This document shows, in pieces, positions 1-10,962 of a stretch of DNA of 64,000 bases; positions within the stretch are counted from its first letter, which is position 1, and each line of letters begins with the position of its first letter. Under the pieces are notes generated by a model. The model was not told the DNA's origin. It was given only the letters and a program-made list of their open reading frames with translations, and did no database searches. The DNA comes from Gnetum montanum. Taxonomy: Eukaryota; Streptophyta; Gnetopsida; Gnetales; Gnetaceae. The position numbers and the translations under genes were made by a program. The DNA lies in NCBI GenBank assembly GCA_015680685.1, contig MNCI01028301.1, positions 62,001-126,000 on the forward strand, given 5' to 3'.

Positions 1-616
1 GTAGTAGGAGTCAAGAAGTGTACAAATCTGTATTTGAGTATTGATGTTCTTGGACACATTGATGTGATGGCACTAGATATCTTAAAATACCTTACAACAT
101 TTGGAAATAGTTTAATGTTTACTTTAATGCACTTTACTGTTTATGCAATTTACTTCCATGTCCTTAGTTAATTAAATATAATTAATTAATATACATAAGT
201 ACGACCACCTCGAGCATAACGTTAACACTTGGTAATCCTAGGAGTGCTAGCACTTGGTAACCCAATAGCATTGTAATGTGTTTAGGATGTGTATAGTAGG
301 TGGGGTTAGATACTTGTGTTAGGAAATAGATTAAGACGCTAGATAGTTTATTAGATTAATCAATAATTAATTACTTTATTTTACACTTAGGATAAAATCT
401 ATAAAAATATAAAATTATACATATCATGTGTGTTGGTTCCACTTAATCATACACTTGTGCTTACACAAGTGTAGCCAAAAAGACAACAATCATGCCTATA
501 AGTCACTATGTTTACTATTGGCATTTAGAGAGCTAAAGTCCATAGAATTTGACTAGATCATTGGTGAATGCTTGTGATTTGTATGGTTGGGTGTAGGGTC
601 TACTTTGCTGCTCATT
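1..616 (+). repeat. Athila-type LTR, R-U5 part, cut by the window edge
   Basis: The first bases match the R region of the LTRs at 41041 and 48520 (the GTAGTAGGAGTCA and TTGGTAACC words). The LTR-end phrase 'TATGGTTGGGTGTAGGG...CTGCTCAT' lies near 580-613. The sequence after it is a poor candidate tRNA-Asp primer site, so this could be a solo LTR or the 5' LTR of an element broken at 760. U3 lies outside the window. Confidence 0.75.
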
Positions 617-740
617 ATTTATAGTACCATTCCTAGAAGGGGATAGTAAAGGAACAAAAACAAAGTATATGTGCTTTCTATGTGGGGTACTTATTTTTTC
701 TCTATACAAGATTGAAAAGAAAGAAAAAGAAGATTTTTGT

Positions 741-760
741 GCATGGTAGAGTAGCCTAGT
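741..760 (+). pseudogene. tRNA-Met-like sequence, 5' half (split by element B)
   Basis: GCATGGT and a D-arm-like stretch end at the target duplication CTAGT (756-760). The 3' half resumes after the insertion at 17714-17764. The first seven bases can pair with TCTATGC at 17758-17764 in six of seven positions, counting one wobble, which is what an acceptor stem would do. It could be a tRNA pseudogene or the head of a tRNA-derived SINE. Confidence 0.5.
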
Positions 761-1195
761 TCTAATGATTTCATCCTTTGAAAATACCATTTGACACTAC
801 CTAAGAGTATAGAAATAACAATGAGGGAGAACAGACTCAAGATGGACTATCCCTCAAGGCTTTGAACACTTACAAGCTCATCAGAGTCCATAACATGTTA
901 GTTATTAGTTAGAGATGCATTAGATATTGCATAAGAAAGTGAGTACACAATCAGACCACCAAGACATGGCCCTAAACTTTGCTTCAAAGAGAAGGGTGGT
1001 GACTTGAGCTAGGAAGGTGAAGCCTCCTGAATAAATCTACATATTCTTGTGACAAGGTTCACAAAGAAATTAGGGCCATGTAGTTCTATGGTGATGATTA
1101 GGATAGCATGGAACTTGATAAAATCTTGACATTTCTTCAGACTCCCTTCTAGATTAAAACAACCTTCGATCCACTAACAAGTTATGTTTCTTATA
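761..1195 (-). repeat. 3' LTR of element B
   Basis: Aligns along its length with 17196-17708, sharing 'GAAATAACAATGAGGGAG' and 'AGGATAGCATGGAACTTGAT'. It lacks a block of about 70 bp (ACATGAGACTGATCCC region) present in the other LTR. On the minus strand a purine-rich tract (rc of about 1196-1215) precedes it. Confidence 0.8.
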
Positions 1196-1360
1196 CTTTC
1201 CCCTACTTGAAGGAGGTGACATCCTTGGAGCATACACTTTTCCAAATGTGAAAATTCCTAATGGATATTGAGAGACTTTGAAAAATTAGAAGATCTTTTA
1301 ATAACTGTAGATTGCAAGGTCCAATGGTTAGGGTTCTTTAACCATAAATTATAAAGGATT
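1196..1360 (-). other. 3' untranslated tail of element B
   Basis: Between the 3' LTR of B and the insertion of element A. The part nearest the LTR is a purine-rich tract on the minus strand (AAGTAGGGGAAAG), a plausible plus-strand primer. The rest is AT-rich without a recognisable reading frame. Confidence 0.55.
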
Positions 1361-2255
1361 TGATAAACTCAAATGTTTTGGTCAATGTGGCATTGAAATA
1401 ACAATATCGTATCAATGATGTCATTGATACGATGTTGTAGCACAAGCTACATCATCATTGATACGATGTCTCAAGGTATGTGCTAGCCTATAAATACAAC
1501 ACTTAACTGCATGGTCAAACAATAATTTCATTCCACTAGTAGCAGAACTCTTGAACTTTCATTTCATGCACTTAGACTTAGCGATTAGAAGTGTGAATGC
1601 TTGCACAGTAGTGTGATCTAGTGAATAGTGCCTTTACTCAAATATCTTGTATTTGGGCACAAGTTTTACCAGCAATAAAGATTGAGCCATTTCATGCTAT
1701 TGCAGCATTCTCCTAGTTTCCTATTTTACATAGAATAATATTTTCTATTTTCTATGTTAATTTTTTACTTTTCTAAAGTACACTTTACTTGTATTGTTAT
1801 TAGTATGTGGAATGGATATGACTAATTTCAAGTGTATAGTGTAATTTTTTGGTAACCTAGAAGTATTATTGCTTAGTTCACCTAGTAGTGAAGTACTTGG
1901 TAATCCCAGTAATGATTACATAAGCCTAGGATGTGTATAGAAAATCCAGAACAAATATCCATCACCTTAGGCTAGGATAGACTTGTTACTTGTTTTACTT
2001 AGACTTAGAAATTATTTCCATTTTCATCATGCTTCCTAGGAGTAATGATGGCCTACTAACATCAGATATCATATGCCTCACGGTGGGCTAAACCATGCAC
2101 ATAGCCTTCACTAGCTCCACATGGGAAGACAACGGTCTCCAAATTAAACCAATTTCTAGCATATTAACATTGCCTTGTCCATGGATTATGATCTAGTTAT
2201 GCATGAACACTTGTGACTTGTCTTATTGGGTGTTGCATTGCTCCACCACTCATCA
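1361..2255 (+). repeat. 5' LTR of element A
   Basis: Homologous to 10963-11755. U3 holds a 28-bp near-perfect palindrome at 1406-1433 (core TCAATGATGTCATTGA) followed by a 19-bp inverted-repeat spacer and a further ATTGATACGATG copy. The TATA box TATAAATA is at 1489-1496. The LTR end is CACTCATCA. It is about 100 bp longer than its partner because of an indel around 2030-2130. Confidence 0.85.
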
Positions 2256-2256
2256 T

Positions 2257-2274
2257 TGGCATCACTACCAGGGA
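2257..2274 (+). promoter_or_regulatory. Primer-binding site, tRNA-Asp type (element A)
   Basis: TGGCATCACTACCAGGGA lies one base after the LTR. It matches the complement of the plant tRNA-Asp 3' end at 12 of 18 positions. Five of the six differences are C>T or G>A. Confidence 0.7.
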
Positions 2275-2403
2275 TAAGTTAATGTATGCTACGTAATTAA
2301 TTTCATAAAGTTCATTGTATCAATAATCCAAAGTTAAAAATCATAATTATTTAATAATTCTAAACAATTAAGCACACTAAACTAAACATCTGAAAATAAC
2401 AAC

Positions 2404-4860
2404 ATGGCTTCACTAAATGATCAATCACCACCTACCAAGGAACCACAAAGAGGCAATGAAAAAATCAACAATGAGAAGAACGAGGGATGCTGATGCAAAC
2501 CAAAATCACATATGCTCACACTGATCCTTATCATTGAGATTTTACTTTCATCTTTCATTAGGGCCAACAAATGAGGTGGAGAGACATAAAAGGCAACATA
2601 GTCTTGCCTCTAGATCAAGCAGCAGTTAACATGCTTCAAACTTTCTTAAGGAAAATGAAATTGAACCAAATCCAGGAAGGGTACCATATGACTAAGCATA
2701 TGATAAGGTCCTATGAACCCATAAAGGAGCAGATGAGGAGAGATAATACCATGGAAATTAGGCATGTCCATAGCAAGGGGAAGTAGGTTAACACATTAGT
2801 TATCTTGGAAGAACTAGATGGTGATTCATGTATTATAGAAGAACTCCATCAAAATCATGAGGATCCTTCTAAAACACTTATCATCAAACTTGAAGAACCT
2901 ATCAAAGTTCAATTACATTCTACTCTAGCAGAGACATCATGAATTAAGGTAACCAACTCCAAGTATAGGTAGAACCCAAGGCCAAGAGTTTCTACTGAAC
3001 ACCACAAGAAGGAGTACTAGGGTCATTGAAGGAGGATAAGCTGGCATCGTTCTCCTACTTCCTCATCCACATCTTCACAATAATCAATGGACTTTGGTAG
3101 AAGAAGAAAAAGATACCAAGACTATGACAGGGAGGAAAGAAGGACTCATGATCTTCATGACTATTTTCCAATACACTTTAATGAAGAATATGAAGACTAT
3201 GAACAAAGAAGACATAGGGATTGGAGAGAGGATCAAGAAAGATATGAGCACAAAAGGAGGCACCGCTACAATAGAGCTCATGAGCTTGATCATGATGATG
3301 AACCCCGGATGGTAATCCACAATATGATTAATATCTAGGAAGCTATACATATACCAACTAGGCATGTGAGATATAATTGTATCAAATGACTTGACATGAA
3401 TAACATGCCTAGATTTGAGGGTGGTTATAATGCTGATCCACAACACCACCTCCAAGCATTACATGATGCTTGCACCCTAAAAAAATATTGAAAGAGATTG
3501 ATAAAAATTGAAGTTGTTCCCATGAACACTTGTTAAGGAAGCTAAGAGCTAATACAGATCACTCAAACTAGAATCAATTAGGAGATGGAGTACCATGCTA
3601 GAGATCTTCAATGACTAATATCAAACTTATTCATGGGTGTCTAATCTAAGGAAATAATCCAGAGATGAAAGAAAGAGACCCATAAATCCCTTAATGTAGT
3701 AATGGATAGGTATTACTCACTATTGCATAGATGCCTAGGCCATGGATTCTTTCAACAGAAATAGCTAAGGCACATTGTTGATGGGTTATGGAACAAGACC
3801 AAAGAGATCCTTGGCATTTATGTCCAAGTCCAATTATCTAAAATGACTACCCACTGAATACAAAGACTGATTGACCAACTGGTAAAGGAGGAAGGAGAAT
3901 TAAGGAAAAGAAAATTGATGGAAGAATATAACAAATATTCATCTATCAGAAAAAGGGATGTAGGAGTTTGTGACATACAGGATGAAGAGACCTTATATAA
4001 GGAAATTCAAAAGAAATCTCTACCTGTCCAAAAAAATTTCATTGATATAGCAACACATATGACAAAGGTGTGGGACTCAGTTGATGAGAGATTTACAATA
4101 GAATTTAAGATTGTGGAGGGGTGATTAGAGCAGGCTTTTGGTAAAGGCAAGGATAAGAAAAAGAAGAGAGATTTTGAATGAAAGGCAAAGTGATTTCAGT
4201 GGCTGAGTGTTCAAACACAAGCTCTGTAGATGAGAAAGGATGTGTTGTATGCCCATACAAAAATCCCAAGGGATGTTGTCTAGTAATGGTGCACTTATAG
4301 AAAATAAGGGCATATGTACTTAACCCTATATTTGTCAAGAAATAGATGCCCAAAAGGTTACCTTACCCTCAAGGTAACTATAGGAAAAACTTCAAACCCA
4401 CGTACTATCCTAGTGGAGCTTTAATGCAACCACAAGAGCAGTACTATTAGTAGTGGTAACAATTCCAATCATGGGCCATGCCACCACCACCCTAACAATA
4501 TTCATATCAGCAGCTAGATCCATATGGATACTTTGTGCAACGTCCAATCTCTCATGATAATGCTATTGTTCAAAATCCACAATACTATCCAACTAAGTAC
4601 CATAGTCCAAAACTACGAAGAATAGATCCAAAATCATATATGCATCCATTAGTAGCTAGTTCTTCAAACCAACATTCAAATCCTTTCCACCAGTGCCACA
4701 TCCTATCATGCATGTGAAACTATCATCTCAACTGCAACAAGGGTGGTTAACATACGAGAGGAAGTAATCATACATGAACCACAAACCAAGAAATGACCAT
4801 TCTTCTAAAAAAGTCCAGAGAAGGTTCAAAGGATGAGAAGCACATCTACTATAGCATCAT
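2404..4860 (+). pseudogene. gag: gag (Athila-type) of element A, degenerate
   Basis: The structural capsid/nucleocapsid polyprotein of the element, starting at the ATG at 2404. An N-terminal block with GNIVLPLDQ (2571-2786) matches GNIVLPPDH of element E. An Arg/Asp/Glu-rich charged stretch follows (3087-3338), then the capsid core starting MPRFEGGYNADPQ near 3400, which matches IPxFEGGYNADPQ of element E. The C-terminal part (3915-4124, KVWDSVDERF) and a Pro/Tyr/Gln-rich region (4380-4730) also match E. I see no zinc knuckle, as is common in this group. Frameshifts and many stops mean no Gag is made. Confidence 0.8.
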
Positions 4861-5330
4861 CCACATTCAACCCTCCTAGAAATAACAAGCTTCCATCATC
4901 ATCACATGCCAATATAATGACTATCATGCTAATAGAAATATTAGAATGGATACAAGTAGGATCACTCCCTATGGAACAAATCCATCCAAGAATTCCTTTG
5001 ATTTATCTACATGTAGCTAGAAATTTTCCATGAAAAGCTCTATTAGACTCAGGCTTCAGGGTAAATTTGATCTCTTACAAAACATATCAAGCATGGAACC
5101 TACCATTCTTGGAGAAGTGCAATATAAGGTTGGAACTTGTAGATTAGTCTGTCGCCATTCCTTTGGGACAAATAGAGTATGTGGTGATGACCATCAATGG
5201 GTGGTCTTATCTAGCAGACTTTCATGTAATCGATGTGAAAAATGAGGATAAGGAATTTCCTATTATTATGGGGAGAGCATAGCTTAGCACAATTTGATGC
5301 TAAGTTAAGCATGAGAGATTTATTTGTGGA
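4861..5330 (+). pseudogene. Aspartic protease region of element A
   Basis: ALLDSGFRVNLIS, around 5035-5075, is the retropepsin active site (DSG) followed by the usual hydrophobic strand. Then come LELVD, WSYLADFHV and FPIIMGRA, all shared with elements D, E and F. The active-site triad is preserved, but frameshifts and stops interrupt the frame on both sides. In a working element this enzyme would cleave the Gag-Pol polyprotein. Confidence 0.8.
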
Positions 5331-5849
5331 TATCTCTAAGGAAGAAATGCATGGAGCCATACATACATAGCAAATTCCATGCATTACTACTAATAAAAAA
5401 GGATGCAGTTGTGGAACAACCTTCAAGAATGTGTACATAGTTATTACACTAGTCCACAAAAAATGTGAACAATGAGTGTATACACAAGAGAAAGCATAGG
5501 CCACTCACCCAAAGGACACCCCATGACCAACAATTGAGAAATTTCAATTATCCAAAACATGCATGGAATAATCTAAACCACTTATTAAATCCCATTCTAA
5601 GAAAATGACCCTAACTAGAACTTACAAATAGAAATGCTAAACCACAATCATACACCAATAGAAAGGGGAACTAATGACTTTGATGATAAAAATTCAATTA
5701 CCATCATGATTATATGTGATGATAATAGAAAAAATAAATCACTAATGATGGTAAGTGAAAAAACTCAAGTGTATGATCTAGGGGATCTAGGGTTCATTTT
5801 CCAAACACTCGGCAATGAGTTTAGTCATGGGGGAGATTCCTTATCCTGA
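5331..5849 (+). pseudogene. Post-protease remnant; RT, RNase H and integrase deleted
   Basis: Short open stretches (for example 5634-5849) without any RT, RNase H or integrase motif. The tail (TTAGTCATGGGGGAGAT at 5821) is the landmark that follows the integrase C-terminus in elements E (46351) and F (59391). An internal deletion of roughly the whole catalytic pol has therefore joined the protease region to the end of pol. The origin of 5400-5800 is uncertain. Confidence 0.6.
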
Positions 5850-7396
5850 TCAAGGAATTAATAATTACTTTTTAACCTTTTTTTTTCTATTTTTTTTTGG
5901 TTTATAAGTTTTTTGTTGTTATACTTTTTTCTTTTCTTAATACTTTTTCACATTATTTAATATCTTTCTAGTCTTTTATACTTTTCAATTTCTTAATAAT
6001 TTATTAGTTCTTTAACATTTTTCCATTCTTTGATGATTTTTCACTCTTTTCATATTTTTTTGTTATCACTATCTTTTTCATACTTTGTTTTCATTTTCTT
6101 TGTAAATATTTTTGATTACTAATAAAACACACCAAGAATAAGAAAAGATGTAGTCCAATAAGGTAAATATTTTTCTGTGTTATCAAGTCATAAGGGACTG
6201 ATTATTTGTATTGTGAGACCACAATATCCATCCATTCCATTCCATTAATAAGAGGTTCTTACCATGGCCATAATGATATTCTTTCCATCATAAAACTAAG
6301 AATAAACTTGTGATCATTATGCCTAGACCAAAAAGTGAAGAACCAAGTGGCAATCTAAAGGATGTGAAATTAAGGAAATTTATGGATTCTTTGGATTACT
6401 ACTGTGAGTTCTATCCTATTGCTTAGGTTGTATTATATCCTTGTAGATCTTATGAAAAATGGAAGTAAGAGTATAATAAGTGCTGCCTTACCATGTCATT
6501 AGAAAGACATGTTACCCATGCCTGAAGGTAGTCCTTTGGTAAGGTTGACATAGTTAAAAATAAAATAAATGCACAAGAATAACTTTCCAAGGGTCCCACT
6601 AGAAATACATGTTACCCATGCATAAAAAGTGCAATGAATAAATTCCTTTGTTGGACAATACACCAAGTGGTAATACTCCTTGCAATAGTGATAGTGTTAC
6701 AGTTGTAACTCTAAGAAATGAAACAATGTGATGTCGCTAGCATGTGGTCTAAACTTGGTTTGAATCTTGGATAGAAAGGCTAATGATTATTTTAACCACT
6801 AATAAAACACAAGAATTCATTATGCCTATGGTAAGAGACCTTATGTCCCGATTTTTGCAATTCCTTCTAAGTCCACCCTATCTCATTGTATGAATAATTA
6901 TAACTTGTGCTCTTGTGTAACATAGTGTAATTCTTCCAACCTAGTAAGATTGTGTTTTTTAAGATAGGTATGCATTACATTTAACTCCTTGAGTGCCTAT
7001 GGACACTTTTTGGTGTAGTTATACAAGGGCACTAAGCATTGGAGCTTGATTTGGGGAGGACCCACTTGTATAATTGTTGTATCATATACTCGAAAAGCAA
7101 TTACACATCATCTTGTGCCTTTCAAAATAAATAATAACTCAATAAAAAAAACTTCCCTAATCCTCTTGAACTCCAAATGAATAGTAAAAATTCATCACCC
7201 ATTTCTTATCCACCCAAAATACTTCATAAACTTTCATAGTCCAAGATTCCTTCTTGATGAAATTTAGATGCTTATTTTTTCCAATTGGAGCATTCTATCT
7301 ACTCCAAGATCCTTTAGGATAGGTTAGTATCTTCCTACCACATAGATTGACTCATTTTTTCATCAAAAATCAAATGCAAAGATTTGAAATTTTTGT
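5850..7396 (+). other. Post-pol noncoding region of element A with two conserved motifs
   Basis: A pyrimidine-rich tract (about 5870-6110) is followed by noncoding DNA. Motif A (AGACATGTTACCCATGCC) is at 6505-6522, with a second degenerate copy at 6601-6622. Motif B (TTGGGGAGGACCCACT) is at 7051-7066. Both motifs recur in the same order in elements D, E and F. No coding potential is visible. Confidence 0.7.
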
Positions 7397-7500
7397 GATG
7401 ATGTCATTGATATGATGTATGAGGCCCTCATACATCGCTGATTTGATTTTGTATTAACAATGTGGCATGCCAAAAATTCTATATATAGTGATAGGGAATT
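7397..7500 (+). promoter_or_regulatory. U3-like internal promoter module (element A)
   Basis: TGATGTCATTGATATGATGT here matches TGATGTCATTGATACGATGT of this element's own LTR U3 at one mismatch. The layout is also the same: a 14-mer, a 19-bp spacer that is itself an inverted repeat (GTATGAGG...CCTCATAC), then an ATCnnTGATTTGAT unit. A TATA box (TATATATA) lies at 7480-7487. Placement upstream of a spliced leader and ORF suggests a dedicated promoter for the third gene. Function is inferred. Confidence 0.6.
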
Positions 7501-8040
7501 AGAAAATTTTTTCATTCACATTAGTTACGATTGGAAGAGTTTTTCATTTTCTTCTTCAAAGATCTGATCTCCTAGCTTCCTGAAGCCATAACTTGCACCC
7601 TATAGCTTTGATTTTTGTTATTTTCAAATCTATTTGATCATATAGCAATCATCTTAGTCATGGGAAGGAGGGGTGTAATCAAGGTGATCAAGGAAAATCT
7701 AAGCCAATTTTTTCAAAAATTTGACTAACTCCGAAGGATAGTTTTCAAGGGTAAGTGAGATAGAATATGAATAAAACCTAATTCAACTAAGCAAATGATT
7801 AATAAAGTTTCCTAATAATCCATTCCAATCAATTCTAAGATATTATGAGCTAAAATGATATTAAGTATGGAAAATTATTAAGTATAAGCCATAACATCTA
7901 AGTGGTTTTATTTGAAAATTTTCCTAACTTTTCAATCTTAAGATAATAAATATTTGATCTAACCAAAGGTATGAACAAGGTAAAGAATTATTTAAGATTG
8001 ATATGAATATTTGACTAATTTCAAATCTTTATTAATGTAG
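7501..8040 (+). promoter_or_regulatory. Spliced 5' leader of the third gene; predicted intron 7751-8040
   Basis: After the TATA box comes a leader containing GCCATAACTT, also found in the equivalent leader of element D. A strong donor (AAGG|GTAAGT) is at 7751 and an acceptor (AATGTAG) ends at 8040, so the AG touches the ATG at 8041. The 290-bp intron is AT-rich like plant introns. Element D has the same arrangement with a 299-bp intron. Confidence 0.6.
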
Positions 8041-10700
8041 ATGGCCTTAAAAAGAGGAGCACAAGGAGAACTTCCACAACCAGGTAGCAAAAGGCCAAGA
8101 GGACAAGGAAGAGGCTACAATTGTGATCAAAGTCCATGGGCAGAGGAGCAAGAAGCACAATCATTTGGCATTCATCAGCAAGAACCTTCTACCAAGTAGT
8201 CTTCCCAAGCTAAAGTTGAGGCCCCACAAGCACCAGAATAAGAATAGCTTCTTACGTTATCACTTGAATGCCTTCAGGCTATTCAGGAGAAATTTATAAT
8301 GTCAATTGTGATTGTGAAGCTAAAATTTGGTCCATTCATGGAGTTTTCCCCAAATGCTATTAAAACTTAACTCATATAATCTCCCTTGTGGTCCACATTG
8401 ATAACAAGTGGGGAGCGGTACCTAGGAGAGACTTTACAGTTTTGCAAAATAGACAAGCAAATACAACCATGAAGAACAAATGAATTTTTGTACCTTATGC
8501 AGTTGAGGTAATAGCTAAGGCTCTTAATCTATTCGGTGAATGGGCCCTTATCACACAAATCTTAACAAGATCTGATATTGATGCCAAGAGATTGTGGCTA
8601 CATAGAGCCTATGGCACAGAGGACAAGGAATACAGTAAACTAATTACAGATAAGAAAAATTATTTTAAGATTGTCACTTATCACCTATTCTTGACAAAGA
8701 AACTAAATAAAATATCCATGTATGCAACAAGAGGGAGTGCTATCTTGATGGAAAAATTTAATGCCAACCTTGCCCACCTATACTTCCTTGAAATTTAGTG
8801 GTGATTTGAAGAGAAGAAGGCATGGAAACTTACACTACTATTCCCTTGCCTAATTGAAAAATTATGCAAATAGGTAGGCATCTTAGGCTACACCAATGAT
8901 GTCCTAAGGAAAGCTTAAAGTACCTCATATGCTAAGATGTCCATGCTAATGCCACCAAAGAAGGATCAGGTGGAAAAGCAAGTAGGTACTAGGGGAGCAA
9001 TTGGCTCAACACCTGGTAAAACTATTCAAACCATTGTTTAGGAGCAACAAGTAAGACCCAATACCTTAAAACTCACTAAGCAATAGTATCAAAAATAATA
9101 GAAATAATAGCAACAAGTTCCACTATCATCATCACAAGATTATTGACCATCAATGAGTCATCTGTAGCAAATTGCAAAGACTGTTAGTTGGGAGACACAT
9201 GAAGAAGTGAATTTGTACAAGGTGATTGATGATGCATCTAGGTCAATAATGTCAATTATTCCTATCAGTAGCCAAGTTTCACTACAGTCAAGAGGATGGG
9301 AAAGGTGGTTACAATAGATCTTCCAAGTGGTGCTTGAAACTAGAGAAGGACCCATAGTTGTGGTAATGTGATCACATACCATATCAAGGAATCATTTAAT
9401 GTACCTATTGTGCCACCAGCATACCTAACCAAAACTTGAGATGCATAGATGTTAACTAGTCCCTCAATGACTCTTGCTGATCATGAGGACATTCTTGATA
9501 GACTGTTGTAGATGGGAAACATCATGCAGAACCTCTTTGATATCCCCAACAATATTACCACAGTGAAGTCTAAGCTCATAGCTATAAAAGGTAAACTGGT
9601 CATGGCATTCAAAAAAAGAACTCCACAAACTACAAGAAGAGCTTATGACCCTGAGGGTTAAAAGAAGAAATTTCCTTTGATTTGTGGTGCCTGACCAACT
9701 GGCTCAGTTCAAGATGAAACATATCAATTGTCTCATAGATCATAATATGAGGATGGAGAAAGAAAAGGAGAAAGCAGTGTAGGATGCCTTGGTGGCTGAA
9801 GCCCAACGTATGCACACACCAAGGCATTTACTACACTACAAGAAGAAAATAAAAAACTCACTACAAACAACACCAAATTGACCAATGTGGAAAAGCAAAA
9901 AATATTCTTGAAGAGGGTATCCATTAGTTAAGAGAACAACTATTTAGGATCAATTTGGATATGAGTTGTCATGCATGAGAAAATAAGACCCTCTCAATGG
10001 AGGAGGTACACATAATAAAATAAAAATCAGTCATTGAAATAAGTATGTGGTAAAATGAAGCAAACAGGCATGAAAGACTTAATAAACACTTCCATGATCA
10101 AGTGGGTATGTACAAACAAATTAATAAGAAAGAAATCTAGATGGCTAAGGCCTAGATCAACTCCATATCAATGAAAAATCTATACTACTAGCCTATCTTG
10201 GATAGCATGTCTCCTATTCACCAAGTGGAGATTAAGAATAAAGACTTGCAGATAGAAGATCTAACAAAAGACATGGGGTTAACAAACCTACAGTATGCTA
10301 ACTTGGCCATGTTAACAGTAGGTAGGCCCAAAAATGAACTTGAAGAGCAGGTAGCAACAATCTATGCCTAGTATGAGAAAGAGTTTGTGAAAAGAAAAGA
10401 TGCTCTACAAAAATTACATTTGGTAAACTCTAAGTTAGAATTAGTAAAGGTAGGATACTGAGGCCAAAAAGATGTTGCAATGAATGTGGCTATAAGAATG
10501 TTTAACTATCAAGAGTTACAAACAAAGGCTAGGGCATTTGAGGAAGAATGAAGGTAATTCATGACATGGTATGTGAAAGAAAATTATATGTTTTCACAAC
10601 TACCATGTCCATGGGATATACCAACTCCTTCACAAATTACATGGTCCATGAATGGAGGAGAAGAAAATTGAGGCACTCTTAAATAGATACAAATTTTAGA
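8041..10700 (+). pseudogene. Third gene (ORF3) of element A: globular domain plus coiled coil, unknown function
   Basis: Begins MALKRGAQGELPQPG with a basic, Gln/Gly-rich head. A globular part follows, best preserved near 8505-8798 (VEVIAKALNLFGEW, YFKIVTYHLFLTKK, MYATRGSAIL). The corresponding part of the element D gene reads VKVISKALGL and YFKIVSFHLNPTM, so the two are homologous. The C-terminal third (about 9480-10560) is rich in Leu, Lys, Glu and Gln with long helical stretches (ENKKLTTNNTKLTNVEKQK), consistent with a coiled coil. I see no signal peptide or membrane segment, so it does not look like an envelope protein. Stops at CAG/CAA-type codons and at least one frameshift near 8500 show decay. 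I do not recognise the family. Confidence 0.6.
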
Positions 10701-10962
10701 AGCTTGATAATAAAGGAAAGTAGCTGATGGAAGAGCCACCACCACCAAGCACCACTTAAGCTACATTGAGCTATCTCAAATTTTTGTTTTGTTGTTTTAT
10801 CACATAATGTATCTAAATTTTGTAACACAACATTGCAGCATTCAGAGTCTTGTAAATAGTTCATTAGTTATCTCATGTCAAATCTACCTCTCAATTCTGT
10901 AAGGGACTCTATCATCATTTTTTTTTAACTCAAGGATAAGTTTCTAGTTAGTTGTGGGGGTA
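10701..10962 (+). other. 3' tail and polypurine tract of element A
   Basis: Noncoding tail of the third gene. GTTGTGGGGGTA at 10951-10962 abuts the LTR and is the expected polypurine tract. The same GTGGGGGTA precedes the 3' LTR of element F at 61207-61215. Confidence 0.7.

Noticed and set aside
3084-3455. Minus-strand 123-codon ORF
   Set aside because: Antisense shadow of the charged gag region of element A (3087-3338), whose plus-strand frame matches elements E and D.
5634-5849. 71-codon ORF in element A as a separate gene
   Set aside because: No recognisable motif, and it ends in the post-pol landmark. More likely the fused edge of a pol deletion.
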